Positions 54,951-63,733 of a DNA stretch of 64,000 bases are shown here, piece by piece; the first letter of the stretch is position 1, and each line of letters starts with the position of its first letter. The stretch comes from Actinopolyspora mzabensis. GTDB lineage: Bacteria; Actinomycetota; Actinomycetes; Mycobacteriales; Pseudonocardiaceae. The stretch lies in assembly GCF_900101095.1 (NCBI RefSeq), contig NZ_FNFM01000001.1, positions 310,001 to 374,000 on the forward strand. Direction: 5' to 3'. The notes below the pieces were generated by a model. That model did no database searches, was not told where the DNA came from, and saw nothing but the letters and a program-made list of their open reading frames with translations. A program made the translations under genes and the position numbers.

Positions 54951-54999
54951 GCTTGTTTAGCTAATAAAGCTACAATGGCTTTGATTGCTTGTTTTGCTA
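54951..54999. promoter_or_regulatory. AT-rich direct repeats between MerR-like gene and zinc-ribbon gene
   Basis: GCTTGTTTAGCTA (54951-54963) and GCTTGTTTTGCTA (54987-54999) are near-identical direct repeats 36 bases apart. A further AAAGCTA lies between them. The segment is far more AT-rich than its surroundings and forms the divergent promoter region. Direct rather than inverted repeats are what BldC-type proteins bind. Confidence 0.5.
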
Positions 55000-55018
55000 G
55001 TTTGAAGGTGAGGAAGGC

Positions 55019-55330
55019 ATGACCAGTGGAAACGATCCGGCCCCGCACTTCTGGATGCCGATCCCGGCCCCCGAGTCGAAGCGGCACGCCTTCCGGGGCA
55101 GGCAGTGGGACGGATCTCCGGCGGCCGAGAGCCTGTGTGGTTCGGCGCTGCCGATGGCGCGCCCCAGCGAGATGGACTGGATCCAGTGCCCCACCTGTTG
55201 GCACTGCTGGCAGGAGTTGCTGGAACGGGCTCCCGAACCGGAGCCAACCTGCCAGGGCTGTCCCCACCGCTCCGGAAGGCGCGATCCGGAGACCATCCGC
55301 GCCGAACTGGAGCGAACCGAATCCCCTTGA
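55019..55330 (+). CDS. Small cysteine-containing protein, zinc-ribbon-like
   Basis: 103 residues. A Trp/Pro-rich N-terminus (HFWMPIPAPESKRHAFRG) is followed by CPTCWHC and CQGC, a plausible zinc site. Related small proteins occur beside XRE/DUF5753 genes in Pseudonocardiales. GAGGAAGG lies close to the ATG. Divergent from the MerR-like gene. Function unknown. Confidence 0.65.
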   Translation: MTSGNDPAPHFWMPIPAPESKRHAFRGRQWDGSPAAESLCGSALPMARPSEMDWIQCPTCWHCWQELLERAPEPEPTCQGCPHRSGRRDPETIRAELERTESP

Positions 55331-55467
55331 TTCCGCGGCAGCCGTGGAAATTCCGACCGACCGGAACGAGCGCGTCGGTCTCGGGTGGGAGACATGTACT
55401 CGTAAATTCGCCTCGTGTGGCGACCGGATCGTCGAAAACCCGTTGACGGCGGTGGTTCGATGACTCC

Positions 55468-55704
55468 ATGGGTAGGGCTCAGTACAGCAAAACCATCCAA
55501 CAAGAGATCTCCGGTTCGCGACGCAACGCCTACAAGTGCAAGAAGTCGAGGAAAACCGGGAAGGGCCAGGACATCCAGGGTCCGGTCAAGGGAAGACTGA
55601 AGCGTCCACTGGAGCAGGACGCCGCCGATCGGAAAGAGGAGAAGTACGGCAACTCGGTGCGAACCAGCTCCGCGGGACTACCGAGCAACGGAAAGCGTCG
55701 CTGA
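55468..55704 (+). CDS. Small basic hypothetical protein
   Basis: 78 residues, about one third Lys/Arg/Gln, with no hydrophobic core (KCKKSRKTGKGQ). It may bind nucleic acid or be disordered. No ribosome binding site is obvious and no family is recognised. Confidence 0.4.
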   Translation: MGRAQYSKTIQQEISGSRRNAYKCKKSRKTGKGQDIQGPVKGRLKRPLEQDAADRKEEKYGNSVRTSSAGLPSNGKRR

Positions 55705-56050
55705 ATCTCTCCGCGGCAGAGCATCCGCACTGCCGCGGGATTTCTAGTACCTACCGACTAATCTCGTTGCTGCATTCGGATGAATTTTCGGCGGAGCTCG
55801 AATTCGGTAATTCCAGCCGCTGTTGGGCTCCGTCGACACATTTCGACCCCCCACATGAAACATCCCGCCCCGCACTGAAACCGGATCACGCGTGCGGTCT
55901 CGACGCGTCCCGCTAACCCGAGCGCGCAACCGGTGACGGAATGCCCTGGGGCGCCCCTCCCGGCCTGCGTGGAGCGTGAGGTGGTGCGACCGTACGGGCA
56001 CGCGGCGACACCCCGCCGCGTCATTCCATGATGATCTCGGGGGACATCGC
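55705..56050. other. Intergenic region, AT-richer, no gene seen
   Basis: 346 bases, noticeably AT-richer around 55740-55870, upstream of the alpha/beta hydrolase gene. It probably holds that gene's promoter. GAATTTTCGG and GAATTCGG lie close together near 55780-55808. No RNA gene was recognised. Confidence 0.4.
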
Positions 56051-56875
56051 ATGGGCACCATCACCACCAACGACGGCACGGAGATCTACTACAAGGACTG
56101 GGGCGCGGGGCAACCGATCGTGTTCAGCCACGGTTGGCCGCTCTCGGCCGACGACTGGGACGCCCAGCTGCTGTTCTTCCTGCACCACGGCTACCGGGTC
56201 ATCGCGCACGACCGGCGCGGCCACGGGCGTTCCGAGCAGACCGGCGAGGGTCACGACATGGACCACTACGCCGACGACCTCGCCGCGCTGACGGCGCACC
56301 TCGACCTGTCGAACGCGATCCACGTGGGCCACTCCACCGGCGGCGGTGAGGTAGTCCGCTACCTGGCCCGGCACGGTGAGAGCCGGGTCGCCAAGGCGGC
56401 GCTGCTCTGCGCGGTGCCACCGCTGATGGTGCGAACCGAGAGCAACCCGGACGGCCTGCCCAAGGACGTCTTCGACGGTTTCCAGCAGCAGCTCGCGGCC
56501 AACCGCTCGCAGTTCTACCGCGACATAGCCGCGGGCCCGTTCTACGGCTTCAACCGGCCCGGCGCGGAGCCCTCGGAAGCGGTGATCCAGAACTGGTGGC
56601 GCCAGGGCATGATGGGCGGCGCGAAGGCGCACTACGACGGTGTGGTCGCCTTCTCGCAGACCGACTTCACCGAGGACCTGAAGCGGATCACCGTCCCGGT
56701 GCTGGTGATGCACAGCCAGGACGACCAGGTCGTGCCCTACGTGGCCTCCGGGCCGCTGTCGGCGAAGCTGCTGCGCAACGCCACGTTGCGGACTTACGAG
56801 AACTTCCCGCACGGTATGCCCACAACGCAGGCAGAGACGATCAACGCGGACCTGCTGGAGTTCCTGCGCGGGTGA
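56051..56875 (+). CDS. Alpha/beta hydrolase, cofactor-free haloperoxidase-like
   Basis: 274 residues. Nucleophile elbow GHSTGGGEV, acid DDQVVP and histidine FPHGMP give a complete Ser-Asp-His triad. The sequence [19 protein letters not shown] and [14 protein letters not shown] matches the non-haem chloroperoxidase/arylesterase group. Members hydrolyse esters and can perhydrolyse acids. The physiological substrate is unknown. ATG 56051 ([18 protein letters not shown]) is the family start; it is isolated from neighbours. Confidence 0.88.
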   Translation: MGTITTNDGTEIYYKDWGAGQPIVFSHGWPLSADDWDAQLLFFLHHGYRVIAHDRRGHGRSEQTGEGHDMDHYADDLAALTAHLDLSNAIHVGHSTGGGEVVRYLARHGESRVAKAALLCAVPPLMVRTESNPDGLPKDVFDGFQQQLAANRSQFYRDIAAGPFYGFNRPGAEPSEAVIQNWWRQGMMGGAKAHYDGVVAFSQTDFTEDLKRITVPVLVMHSQDDQVVPYVASGPLSAKLLRNATLRTYENFPHGMPTTQAETINADLLEFLRG

Positions 56876-57022
56876 CCCCCCACCGATGCCACGCGAGTGG
56901 CCGCTCCTGCCGTGCGAGTGGCCGCGACTGGCACGCGACGCCGTGCCCGGCATCGGTCGCGCGGCCGGGAAGGGGCGGTCCACGATGGGCCGCCCCACCC
57001 GGAATCACCGGCGCACCGCCGG

Positions 57023-57796
57023 TCAGACCACGGCCGTCATGCCGCCGTCGACGAACAGTATCTGCCCGTTGACGAACGACGCTGCGTCCGAGGCCAGGAA
57101 CACCGCCGGGCCGAGCAGATCGTCGGTGCTGCCCCATCGACCGGCGGGAGTGCGCCCGGTCACCCAGCCGCTGAACTCGGGATCGGCGACCAGGGCCGAG
57201 GTCAGCTCGGTCGCGATGTAGCCGGGTGCGATGCCGTTGATCTGCAGGCCGCTGCCCGCCCACTCGGCGGTCATGGCCCTGGTCAGGTTCCGCAGCCCGC
57301 CCTTGGCCGCCGTGTACGGCGCGATCGACGGCCGGGCGAGCTCGGTCTGCACCGAGCAGATGTTGATGATCCTGCCGCTGCCGCGCCGCACCATGTCGCG
57401 CGCCACCGTGCGCCCCACGAGGAAGGCACTGGTCAGGTCGGTGCGCAGCACCTCCTCCCAGCGCTCGACCGAGAGGTCGAACATCGACTCGCGGTGCTGG
57501 AAGCCGGCGTTGTTGACCAGCACGTCGATTCCGCCGTGCCGGTCGGCGATCTCGGCCACCCCTTCGACGACCTCGGTCTCGGCGGTGACGTCGAAGCAAA
57601 CCACGTCGCACTCGGCTCCGGGGACCGCCGCGCGCAGCGCGTCACGGGCCTCGGCTGCCCGCTGTCGGTCGCGGCCGTTGAGCACCACCGTGGCCCCGGC
57701 CTCGGCCAGCCCGTTGGCGACGGCGTTGCCGATGCCGCGACTGCTGCCGGTGACCAGCGCGACCCTGCCGGTCAGGTCGAACAGTTCGGATACCAA
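57023..57796 (-). CDS. SDR oxidoreductase, gluconate 5-dehydrogenase-like
   Basis: 257 residues. Cofactor motif TGSSRGIGNAV, structural NNAG, catalytic Ser in NICSVQ and YTAAK. The opening SELFDLTGRVALVTGSSRG is characteristic of gluconate 5-dehydrogenases, which interconvert gluconate and 5-ketogluconate. It follows gntP by a few bases in the gluconate operon. TTG 57796 is favoured because GGAGGA is suitably spaced; GTG 57808 is an alternative. Confidence 0.85.
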   Translation of the reverse strand: MVSELFDLTGRVALVTGSSRGIGNAVANGLAEAGATVVLNGRDRQRAAEARDALRAAVPGAECDVVCFDVTAETEVVEGVAEIADRHGGIDVLVNNAGFQHRESMFDLSVERWEEVLRTDLTSAFLVGRTVARDMVRRGSGRIINICSVQTELARPSIAPYTAAKGGLRNLTRAMTAEWAGSGLQINGIAPGYIATELTSALVADPEFSGWVTGRTPAGRWGSTDDLLGPAVFLASDAASFVNGQILFVDGGMTAVV

Positions 57797-57808
57797 GGGG
57801 TCCTCCAC

Positions 57809-59194
57809 TCAGGCGACGACGAACAGCAGGGAGGCGATGGCGAAGCCCATCAGTCCGATGGTGGTCTGCATGACCGTCCAGGTCTTCAGCGTCGTCTTCA
57901 CGTCCATCCCGAAGAACCGGCCCACCAGCCAGAATCCGGAGTCGTTGACGTGGCCCGCGGTGACCGAGCCCGCCGCCAGCGCCAGCACCAGCGCGGCCAG
58001 CTGCACCGAGTTGAAGTCCTGTCCGAGCACCACCGGCTGGACCAGTCCGGCCGCTGTGGTCAGCGCGACGGTGGCCGAGCCCTGCGCGATGCGGATCACC
58101 GCGGCGATCACGTAGGCGGCGACGATCACCGGCATTCCGATGTCGGACATCACGTCCGAGAGCGCGTCGCCGATGCCGCTCGCCTGCAGCACGCCGCCGA
58201 ACATCCCGCCCGCGCCGGTGATCAGGATGATCGCGCACACCGGGCCGAGCGCGGAGTCGAGCAGCTTCTCGATGACGTCCTGGCCGCGTCCCCGGCGGGT
58301 CCCGAGGACGTAGGTAGCCACGAACACGGTGATCAGCAGCGCGACCGGCGTGGCACCCAGGGTGCGGGCTACCTGGAACCAGCCCGCTTCGGGGTTCGCC
58401 CATCCCGCTTCACCGGCGGTGTTCAGCCCGGTGTTGGCGAAGATCAGCAGCAGCGGAAGCAGCAGCAGCGAGATGACGGTGCGTGCGCGGGGCGGGTTCT
58501 CGTCCTGCTCCACGGGAGCACCGCCGTTGAGCAGTTCCGGCACCGGCAGCACGATGCGCTTGCCCGCCCAGAGGCCGTAGAGGTAGCTGGTCAGGTACCA
58601 CGTCGGGATCGCGACCACGAGAGCCAGCGCCAGTACCAGCCCGACGTCGGCGCCCAGCAGCCCGCTCGCCGCCACCGGGCCGGGGTGCGGTGGAACGAAG
58701 ATGTGCATCACCGAGAAGGCGCCCGCCGTGGGCAGGCCGTAGCGCAGCACACCACCGCCGAGCCTGCGTGCCACCGCGAACACGATCGGCAGCATCACGA
58801 CGAGTCCCGCGTCGAAGAAGATGGGGAAACCGAAGATCAGTGAGGCGATACCCAGCGCCATCGGTGCGCGTCGTTCGCCGAACCTGCTCAGCAGCGCGTC
58901 GGTCAGCGACTGGGCTCCTCCGCTGACCTCGAGGAGTCTGCCGAGCATCGCGCCGAGCCCGACCAGCAGCGCCACGCTGGCCAGCGTGGAGCCGAATCCG
59001 CTGGTGAGGGTATCGACGATGCTGTTCGCCGGGATACCCGACGCGAAGGCGGTGGCGAGGCTGACCAGCACCAGCGCGAGGAAGGCGTGCACTCGCAGTT
59101 TGATGATCAGGAACAGCAGCACGGCGATCGCGGCCGCCGCTATGCCGAGTAATGGGCCCGAACCCATTGTTTGTGTCCAGCCATCGATGTTCAT
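57809..59194 (-). CDS. gntP: Gluconate:H+ symporter, GntP family
   Basis: 461 residues with about twelve hydrophobic segments. GntP-family motifs include FGFPIFFDAGLVVMLPIVF, PPHPGPVAASGLLGADVG and GSATVALTTAAGL. It imports gluconate or a related aldonate with protons. It lies between gntK and the SDR gene on the same strand, a standard gluconate operon. Confidence 0.92.
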   Translation of the reverse strand: MNIDGWTQTMGSGPLLGIAAAAIAVLLFLIIKLRVHAFLALVLVSLATAFASGIPANSIVDTLTSGFGSTLASVALLVGLGAMLGRLLEVSGGAQSLTDALLSRFGERRAPMALGIASLIFGFPIFFDAGLVVMLPIVFAVARRLGGGVLRYGLPTAGAFSVMHIFVPPHPGPVAASGLLGADVGLVLALALVVAIPTWYLTSYLYGLWAGKRIVLPVPELLNGGAPVEQDENPPRARTVISLLLLPLLLIFANTGLNTAGEAGWANPEAGWFQVARTLGATPVALLITVFVATYVLGTRRGRGQDVIEKLLDSALGPVCAIILITGAGGMFGGVLQASGIGDALSDVMSDIGMPVIVAAYVIAAVIRIAQGSATVALTTAAGLVQPVVLGQDFNSVQLAALVLALAAGSVTAGHVNDSGFWLVGRFFGMDVKTTLKTWTVMQTTIGLMGFAIASLLFVVA

Positions 59195-59229
59195 TCAAAA
59201 GCTCCGTTGCTTTGTACCGGTTTCGATGG

Positions 59230-59754
59230 TTATCGCGCGGCGTGGCATGTGCCGGGGTCGAGAGCCGCGAGGGTCTGCCGCACGATGTCCTGCGGGGTAT
59301 CGACGATGTCGACGGTCAGGCCGGCCTCGTCGGGGTGTAGCGGTTCGAGGTCGTCGAACTGCGACCGCAGCAGTGAGCTGGGCATGAAATGCCCGGAACG
59401 GCTAGTGAGCCTTCCCTCGATCGTTTCGGCGGAGCCGGACAGGTGCAGGAACCGCACGTTCGCCCGGGCCTGGCGCAGGACGTCCCGGTATGTCCGCTTC
59501 AACGAGGAGCAGGTCACGATCGTGTTCGTTCCGCTCGTGGCGTGTCGGGTGATCCAGTCGCGGATCCGCCACAACCAGGGCATCCGGTCCTCGTCGGTGA
59601 GCGGGACACCGGCCGTCATCTTGGCGATGTTGGCTTCGGGGTGGAACTCGTCGGCCTCGGCCGAGGGCCGATCGAGCTGTTGGGCGAGCAGCTGCGCGAC
59701 GGTGCTCTTGCCCGCCCCCGAAACGCCCATCACCACCAGGCATGTGGCTGTCAT
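59230..59754 (-). CDS. gntK: Gluconokinase
   Basis: 174 residues. P-loop GVSGAGKSTVAQLL, ADEFHPEANIAKM (substrate-binding), PWLWRIRDW and CSSLKRTYRDVLR, all typical of GntK. It converts gluconate to 6-phosphogluconate for the pentose phosphate pathway. First gene of the gluconate operon; the FadR-type regulator is divergent. Confidence 0.93.
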   Translation of the reverse strand: MTATCLVVMGVSGAGKSTVAQLLAQQLDRPSAEADEFHPEANIAKMTAGVPLTDEDRMPWLWRIRDWITRHATSGTNTIVTCSSLKRTYRDVLRQARANVRFLHLSGSAETIEGRLTSRSGHFMPSSLLRSQFDDLEPLHPDEAGLTVDIVDTPQDIVRQTLAALDPGTCHAAR

Positions 59755-59918
59755 ACGACTCCCTCGTCGAGCTGCGTCCGTTTCCGTGTCGTGTCCACGC
59801 GGCTAAAAAGTATTACCTTTGACGGCGAAAGTTATCACCAAATGATGTGACTGGGAAGACATTCGGAACTCGGTAATCTGTACGGGTAAACCCGGTAGCC
59901 GTGGAGCAGGAGAACAAC

Positions 59919-60746
59919 GTGACGAGGTCCGGACACGGACACGAGGGGAGTGAGCAGCGGACGGGTTCTGCGAACGGCACCGCATCCGTGCGTGCTTCAC
60001 CGGCCGGTGCGGTGGGACGCGGTGGCGGGGATTCGAGTGTCGAAGTGCTGCACAGTGGTGTGTTGGACACGCTCGGTCAGGAGATCGCCGACGGTCGGTT
60101 GCCCACCGGGCACGTGCTGACACTCGACATGCTCGAGGAACGGTTCGGGGTCTCGCGCACCGTGATGCGGGAGAGCGTGCGGGTGCTGCAGTCGATGGGA
60201 CTGGTCACGTCCCGACGACGGGTCGGCATCACGGTTCAGCCGAGGCGGTCCTGGAACGTGTTCGACCCACGTGTGATCTGGTGGCGACTGGCGGGGCAGG
60301 GGCGGGACGCCCAGCTGCGTTCGCTGACCGAGCTTCGCATCGCGGTCGAACCACTGGCCACCGCCGACGCCGCGCGCAACGCTCCGGGCGAGGTGAGATC
60401 ACGTGTGGTGGAGCTGTCGTCGATGATGCGCGCCAAGGGCGAAGCGGGCGAGCTCGACGACTTCCTGGAGCTGGACATCGAGTTCCACACCGCGTTGTTG
60501 CGAACCAGCGGCAACGAGATGTTCGAGGCGTTGGCCGATGTGGTCGCCGTGGTGCTGCGGGGGCGGACCCAGCTGGGCCTGATGCCGCACCAGCCGGTTC
60601 CCCGGGCGCTGGACCTGCACGAGCGTGCCGCCCACGCCGTGGCCAACGCGAGATCGGAGGAGGCCGAGGAAGCCATGCGCGAGATGCTCGCCGAGGTCCG
60701 GGACGCTGTCGTTCCGGTCTGGGGGAATCCTCCGGTGGGCAGGTAG
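59919..60746 (+). CDS. GntR-family (FadR/FCD) transcriptional regulator
   Basis: 275 residues. A disordered N-terminal leader of about 40 residues precedes the winged helix (LDMLEERFGVSRTVMRESVR, LVTSRRRVGITVQPR). An FCD effector domain follows with metal-site residues (DFLELDIEFHTALLRTSGN, HERAAHAV). It is divergent from gntK and so the likely gluconate-responsive repressor. In the shared promoter, ATTACC (59813) and GGTAAT (59873) are inverted to each other. GTG 59919 has GGAGAACAAC upstream; GTG 59901 is an alternative. Confidence 0.88.
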   Translation: MTRSGHGHEGSEQRTGSANGTASVRASPAGAVGRGGGDSSVEVLHSGVLDTLGQEIADGRLPTGHVLTLDMLEERFGVSRTVMRESVRVLQSMGLVTSRRRVGITVQPRRSWNVFDPRVIWWRLAGQGRDAQLRSLTELRIAVEPLATADAARNAPGEVRSRVVELSSMMRAKGEAGELDDFLELDIEFHTALLRTSGNEMFEALADVVAVVLRGRTQLGLMPHQPVPRALDLHERAAHAVANARSEEAEEAMREMLAEVRDAVVPVWGNPPVGR

Positions 60747-60853
60747 AGCTCCGCCGACAAGCTCCTCTTCGGTGGGGCGGCCGGATTCTTCCGGATGGTT
60801 GCGACGACGAGTGGACCTCCCCGCCGCGTGGTGGTCGGCCGCGTCGGCCGCGC

Positions 60854-61000
60854 TCACGGCAGGTGGCCGAGCGCGCTCGAGATGCTGTCGGCGGCGCGCA
60901 TCACCGTCGGGGCCAGCGTGGCGAGCTCGTCCATGCTGTGCTCCAGGGACAGCGCTGAGCCGCTGACGCCGCCGATGACCGCCGCGGCCATCGCCGGGGG
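60854..61000 (-). pseudogene. C-terminal remnant of an IclR-family regulator
   Basis: About 48 codons ending in TGA at 60854. The reading MAAAVIGGVSGSALSLEHS and DELATLAPTVMRAADSISS is like the last two elements of IclR effector domains. The rest of the gene is gone; sequence beyond 61000 belongs to a permease remnant on the other strand. A deletion joining two once-divergent genes is the simplest reading. Confidence 0.5.
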
Positions 61001-61043
61001 AGGCGGTTCCGTCGAGGACTCCGGTCCCGAGCGGGATCACCGT

Positions 61044-61766
61044 TCAGAGGTGGTACGCGCCTTCGCGCCCTACGTGATCATCATCCTGGTCTTCTCGCTG
61101 GTACGGATCGAAGCGCTTCGAGCGCCGCTGGCGGCGATCGGAACCACCTTCGCCTGGCCGGGACTGGACATCGTCTCGGCATCCGGTGCGTCCGTCGACA
61201 CCGACTACGAGTTCACCTTCGGGTCGACGACCGGCACCCTGCCGCTGATCTCCGGGCTGCTGTCCCTGCCGTCCCTGCGCGTCTCGCCGCGCGACGGGGT
61301 GCTGGTGTGGGGCCGGACCGTGCGCCAGTTCGGCTGGGCGATCCTGGCGATGTTCGCGCTGTCCTACGTCATGAACTTCTCCGGTCAGATCACCACGCTC
61401 GGCAGGTGGCTGGCCGACACCGGGCCGTTCTTCGCGTTCCTGTCGCCGATCGTCGGCTGATTCGGCGTCACGATCACCGGTACCGACGCGGGATTCAACG
61501 CGCTGTTCGGCAAGCTGCAGAGCACGGCGGCCTCCCGGATCGGCGCCGACCCGGTGCTGCTCGGTGCGGCGAACTCCTCCGGCGGCGTGATGGCCAAGAT
61601 GATCTCACCGCAGAACCTGGCCGTGGGGACCGCCGCGGTCGGCCTGGTCGGCCAGGAGGGCGTGCTGTTCCGCCGCATCTTCGGATGGAGCCTGCTGTTG
61701 CTGCTGGCCGTGTGCTGTCTGGTGTTCCTGCAGTCCACCCCGGTCCTCGGGTGGATGGTGCCTTGA
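61044..61766 (+). pseudogene. Truncated and interrupted L-lactate permease (LctP-like)
   Basis: The translated region matches the C-terminal part of LctP permeases (PYVIIILVFSLVRIE, NFSGQITTLGRWLADTGPFF, ITGTDAGFNALFGKLQ, NSSGGVMAKMISPQNLAVG). The N-terminal half is missing. An in-frame TGA at 61458-61460 stands where related proteins commonly have Trp (SPIVG-stop-FGVTITG), so a single TGG to TGA change is likely. No start codon or promoter is evident. It is joined at its 5' side to the IclR remnant. Confidence 0.75.
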
Positions 61767-62133
61767 CCGTCGATCGGAGACGGATGTTCAGCCGCGAATC
61801 CCTGGTGACGGCGGCCTCTACCGGTGCGGCGGCCGCGTGGCTGCCCGGTTCCGCGCCGCTACCCCCCCGGGGCGCGATAGTCGAGATGCCGCGACGATTT
61901 CGCGCGAAATTTTCGCCCGGTCGGTGGCCGGATCGCCTCGTAAGCGGCGATTACGTGGGAACGAATCCCATGTGCCGGTGACGGGCGGCGTGGGTGGTGT
62001 GCCCACGCCGGACCCACTGGGAGGATCTACGGCGCGGACCACCACCGGATGAGTGCGCCAGTGACCGGAACGAACCGGGACGGCACTTTCACCGGGTCAC
62101 GGTCGCACCACCGCGCGGGCAACGACCGCGTCG
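61767..62133. other. Intergenic region with one short hairpin repeat
   Basis: 367 bases after the permease remnant. At 61895-61912 lies ATTTC-GCGC-GAAAT, a diverged member of the short hairpin family seen at 17786 and 33937. A degenerate second copy follows at about 61937-61970. No gene is supported. Confidence 0.45.
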
Positions 62134-62418
62134 TTACCCATTGCTCGCGGCGCGCTGCCGCAGTTCGCCGGCCAGCTCCAGGTTGTGCTGCTTGATCCAG
62201 CCGGGGATGAGGAAGGCGTCCACGAGTACCCACACGGCACTGATGGGGCTGGTGATGACGAGCACCGTGCACACCAGCTGCGCCACGGCGGTCCCCACGC
62301 GGTTGCCCGCGTAGAACCGGTGGGCACCGAACAGGCCGAGAAAGAACCACAGCACGTAGCTGACCACCAGCGACTTCTGTCTGGCCTGGTACTCCATCAT
62401 GTCGTATTCAGCGTTCAA
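62134..62418 (-). CDS. TM2 domain-containing membrane protein
   Basis: 94 residues. Two membrane helices with the TM2 signature: SYVLWFFLGLFGAHRFYAGN, then the second helix VCTVLVITSPISAVWVLVDA and FLIPGW. TM2 proteins are small and common; their function in bacteria is unknown. Start ATG 62418 (MNAEYDMMEYQARQKS). Confidence 0.9.
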   Translation of the reverse strand: MNAEYDMMEYQARQKSLVVSYVLWFFLGLFGAHRFYAGNRVGTAVAQLVCTVLVITSPISAVWVLVDAFLIPGWIKQHNLELAGELRQRAASNG

Positions 62419-62769
62419 CCGGATATCTCCTCATGGGGCGCCTTGGCAGAGCCGCCTTATTCTATGTTCCTCCCGGTTGCGGTCCCGATCGGGGCCGCAA
62501 GGTGCGCCCGTGGGGTTCACGAGGTGGTTTTCAGGTGCGTGACCAGCGGTTTCGGTGTCGCGAATTCCTGTGGTGCGGTGTGAGGTTCACCTGTCGTGAA
62601 AGCGAGATCGCGCCGAGCGAGCGGGAGAACACGAATTCGTATCCGTTCGGTTTTCCGGTCGTTGTGATTCGTCCGGACGTAAGGGAACGGCAGCGCCGGA
62701 ATCCCACTCCGGAGTTGTCGCATCGTTGTTTCGCGGGAATTTCGCCGGAAATTCACGGGCCTCGGTGAG
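62419..62769. other. Intergenic region, no gene seen
   Basis: 351 bases between the TM2 gene promoter and the 3' end of the methyltransferase gene. It contains the hairpin at 62737-62754, and otherwise no supported feature. Confidence 0.4.
62737..62754 (-). terminator. Hairpin after the SAM-methyltransferase gene
   Basis: GAATTTC-GCCG-GAAATTC is a perfect 7-bp stem with a tetraloop, 16 bases after the minus-strand methyltransferase stop. Its ATTTC/GAAAT stem resembles the short dispersed hairpins at 17786 and 61895. Confidence 0.5.
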
Positions 62770-63597
62770 TCACTCCGGTACCTGGGCCAGCCCGGCGTAG
62801 ATCCCGCTGGGCTCGGTGGGGCCCGCGATCTCGCCGTGGTGCCAGTGCTGGGCGTAGCGGACTCCCGGTTCGACTAGTCGGGTGCCCTCGAACAGGCTCA
62901 GTACCTCCTCCAAGTCCCGCGGGTACGCCTGGTGGTCGGCCCGGCTGCTGCGGATGCGCTCGGCTACGCCGCTCGCGTTCACGTCGCCGTCGTCGGTGGT
63001 CAGGTGCGAGATCGCGATGTAGCTGCCGGGCGCCAGCCCCGCCCGGTAGCTCGCCACCGTCTCGCGCAGCCGATCGGTGTCGGGGAAGTACTGCAGCACG
63101 CAGAGCAGCGACACCGCCACCGGCCGGTTCAGATCCAACATGCCGCGGGTGATCGGCGAGTTCAGCACCTCCGCCGGGTCGGTGAGATCCCCCCGCAGGA
63201 TCGTGGCCCGGTCGACCCCTTCGAGCAGCAACTCGCTGTGCGAGACCGCCACGGGCTCGTTGTCCACGTACACCACCCGGGAATCCGGGGCGTGCCGGTG
63301 CGCGATCTCGTGCACGTTGCCGATCGTGGGTACTCCGGAGCCCAGGTCGAGGAACTGGTCCACCCCCTGCCGACAGCAGTGGGTCACCATGCGGCGCAGT
63401 AGTGACCTGTTCTCGCGAGCCATGTTCGCGATCCGGGGCTCGCTCTCGGCGATGTGATCCCCCAGCTCGCGGTCCACGGCGAAGTTCGCCGACCCGCCGA
63501 GCCAGTAGTCGTAGAGCCGCGCGGGGTTGGGAAGCCCCACGTCGGTGTCGCCGGAGAACCGGTGAGCGCGTTCGGGCGATTCGTCGATGCCGGTCAT
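62770..63597 (-). CDS. SAM-dependent methyltransferase (DUF574-type)
   Basis: 275 residues. The actinobacterial family opening NPARLYDYWLGGSANFAVDR is followed by the SAM-binding FLDLGSGVPTIGNVHEIA and VVYVDNEPVAVSH, and YIAISHLTTDD near residue 200. This large family in Actinobacteria has unknown substrates. ATG 63597 with GGGAGAG upstream is preferred; the longer frame upstream is non-coding. Confidence 0.88.
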   Translation of the reverse strand: MTGIDESPERAHRFSGDTDVGLPNPARLYDYWLGGSANFAVDRELGDHIAESEPRIANMARENRSLLRRMVTHCCRQGVDQFLDLGSGVPTIGNVHEIAHRHAPDSRVVYVDNEPVAVSHSELLLEGVDRATILRGDLTDPAEVLNSPITRGMLDLNRPVAVSLLCVLQYFPDTDRLRETVASYRAGLAPGSYIAISHLTTDDGDVNASGVAERIRSSRADHQAYPRDLEEVLSLFEGTRLVEPGVRYAQHWHHGEIAGPTEPSGIYAGLAQVPE

Positions 63598-63733
63598 AAG
63601 CTCTCCCAAACCGGAGGTTCGCGACGAACACAGCCTACGCCCCGCCCCGAGCCGACACACCCAGAAGTGAATACGGTTTGGATCCGCCGTTCGACGCGGA
63701 ACCGGACGGCTCGTGCGCGGGTCCCGCTCGCCG

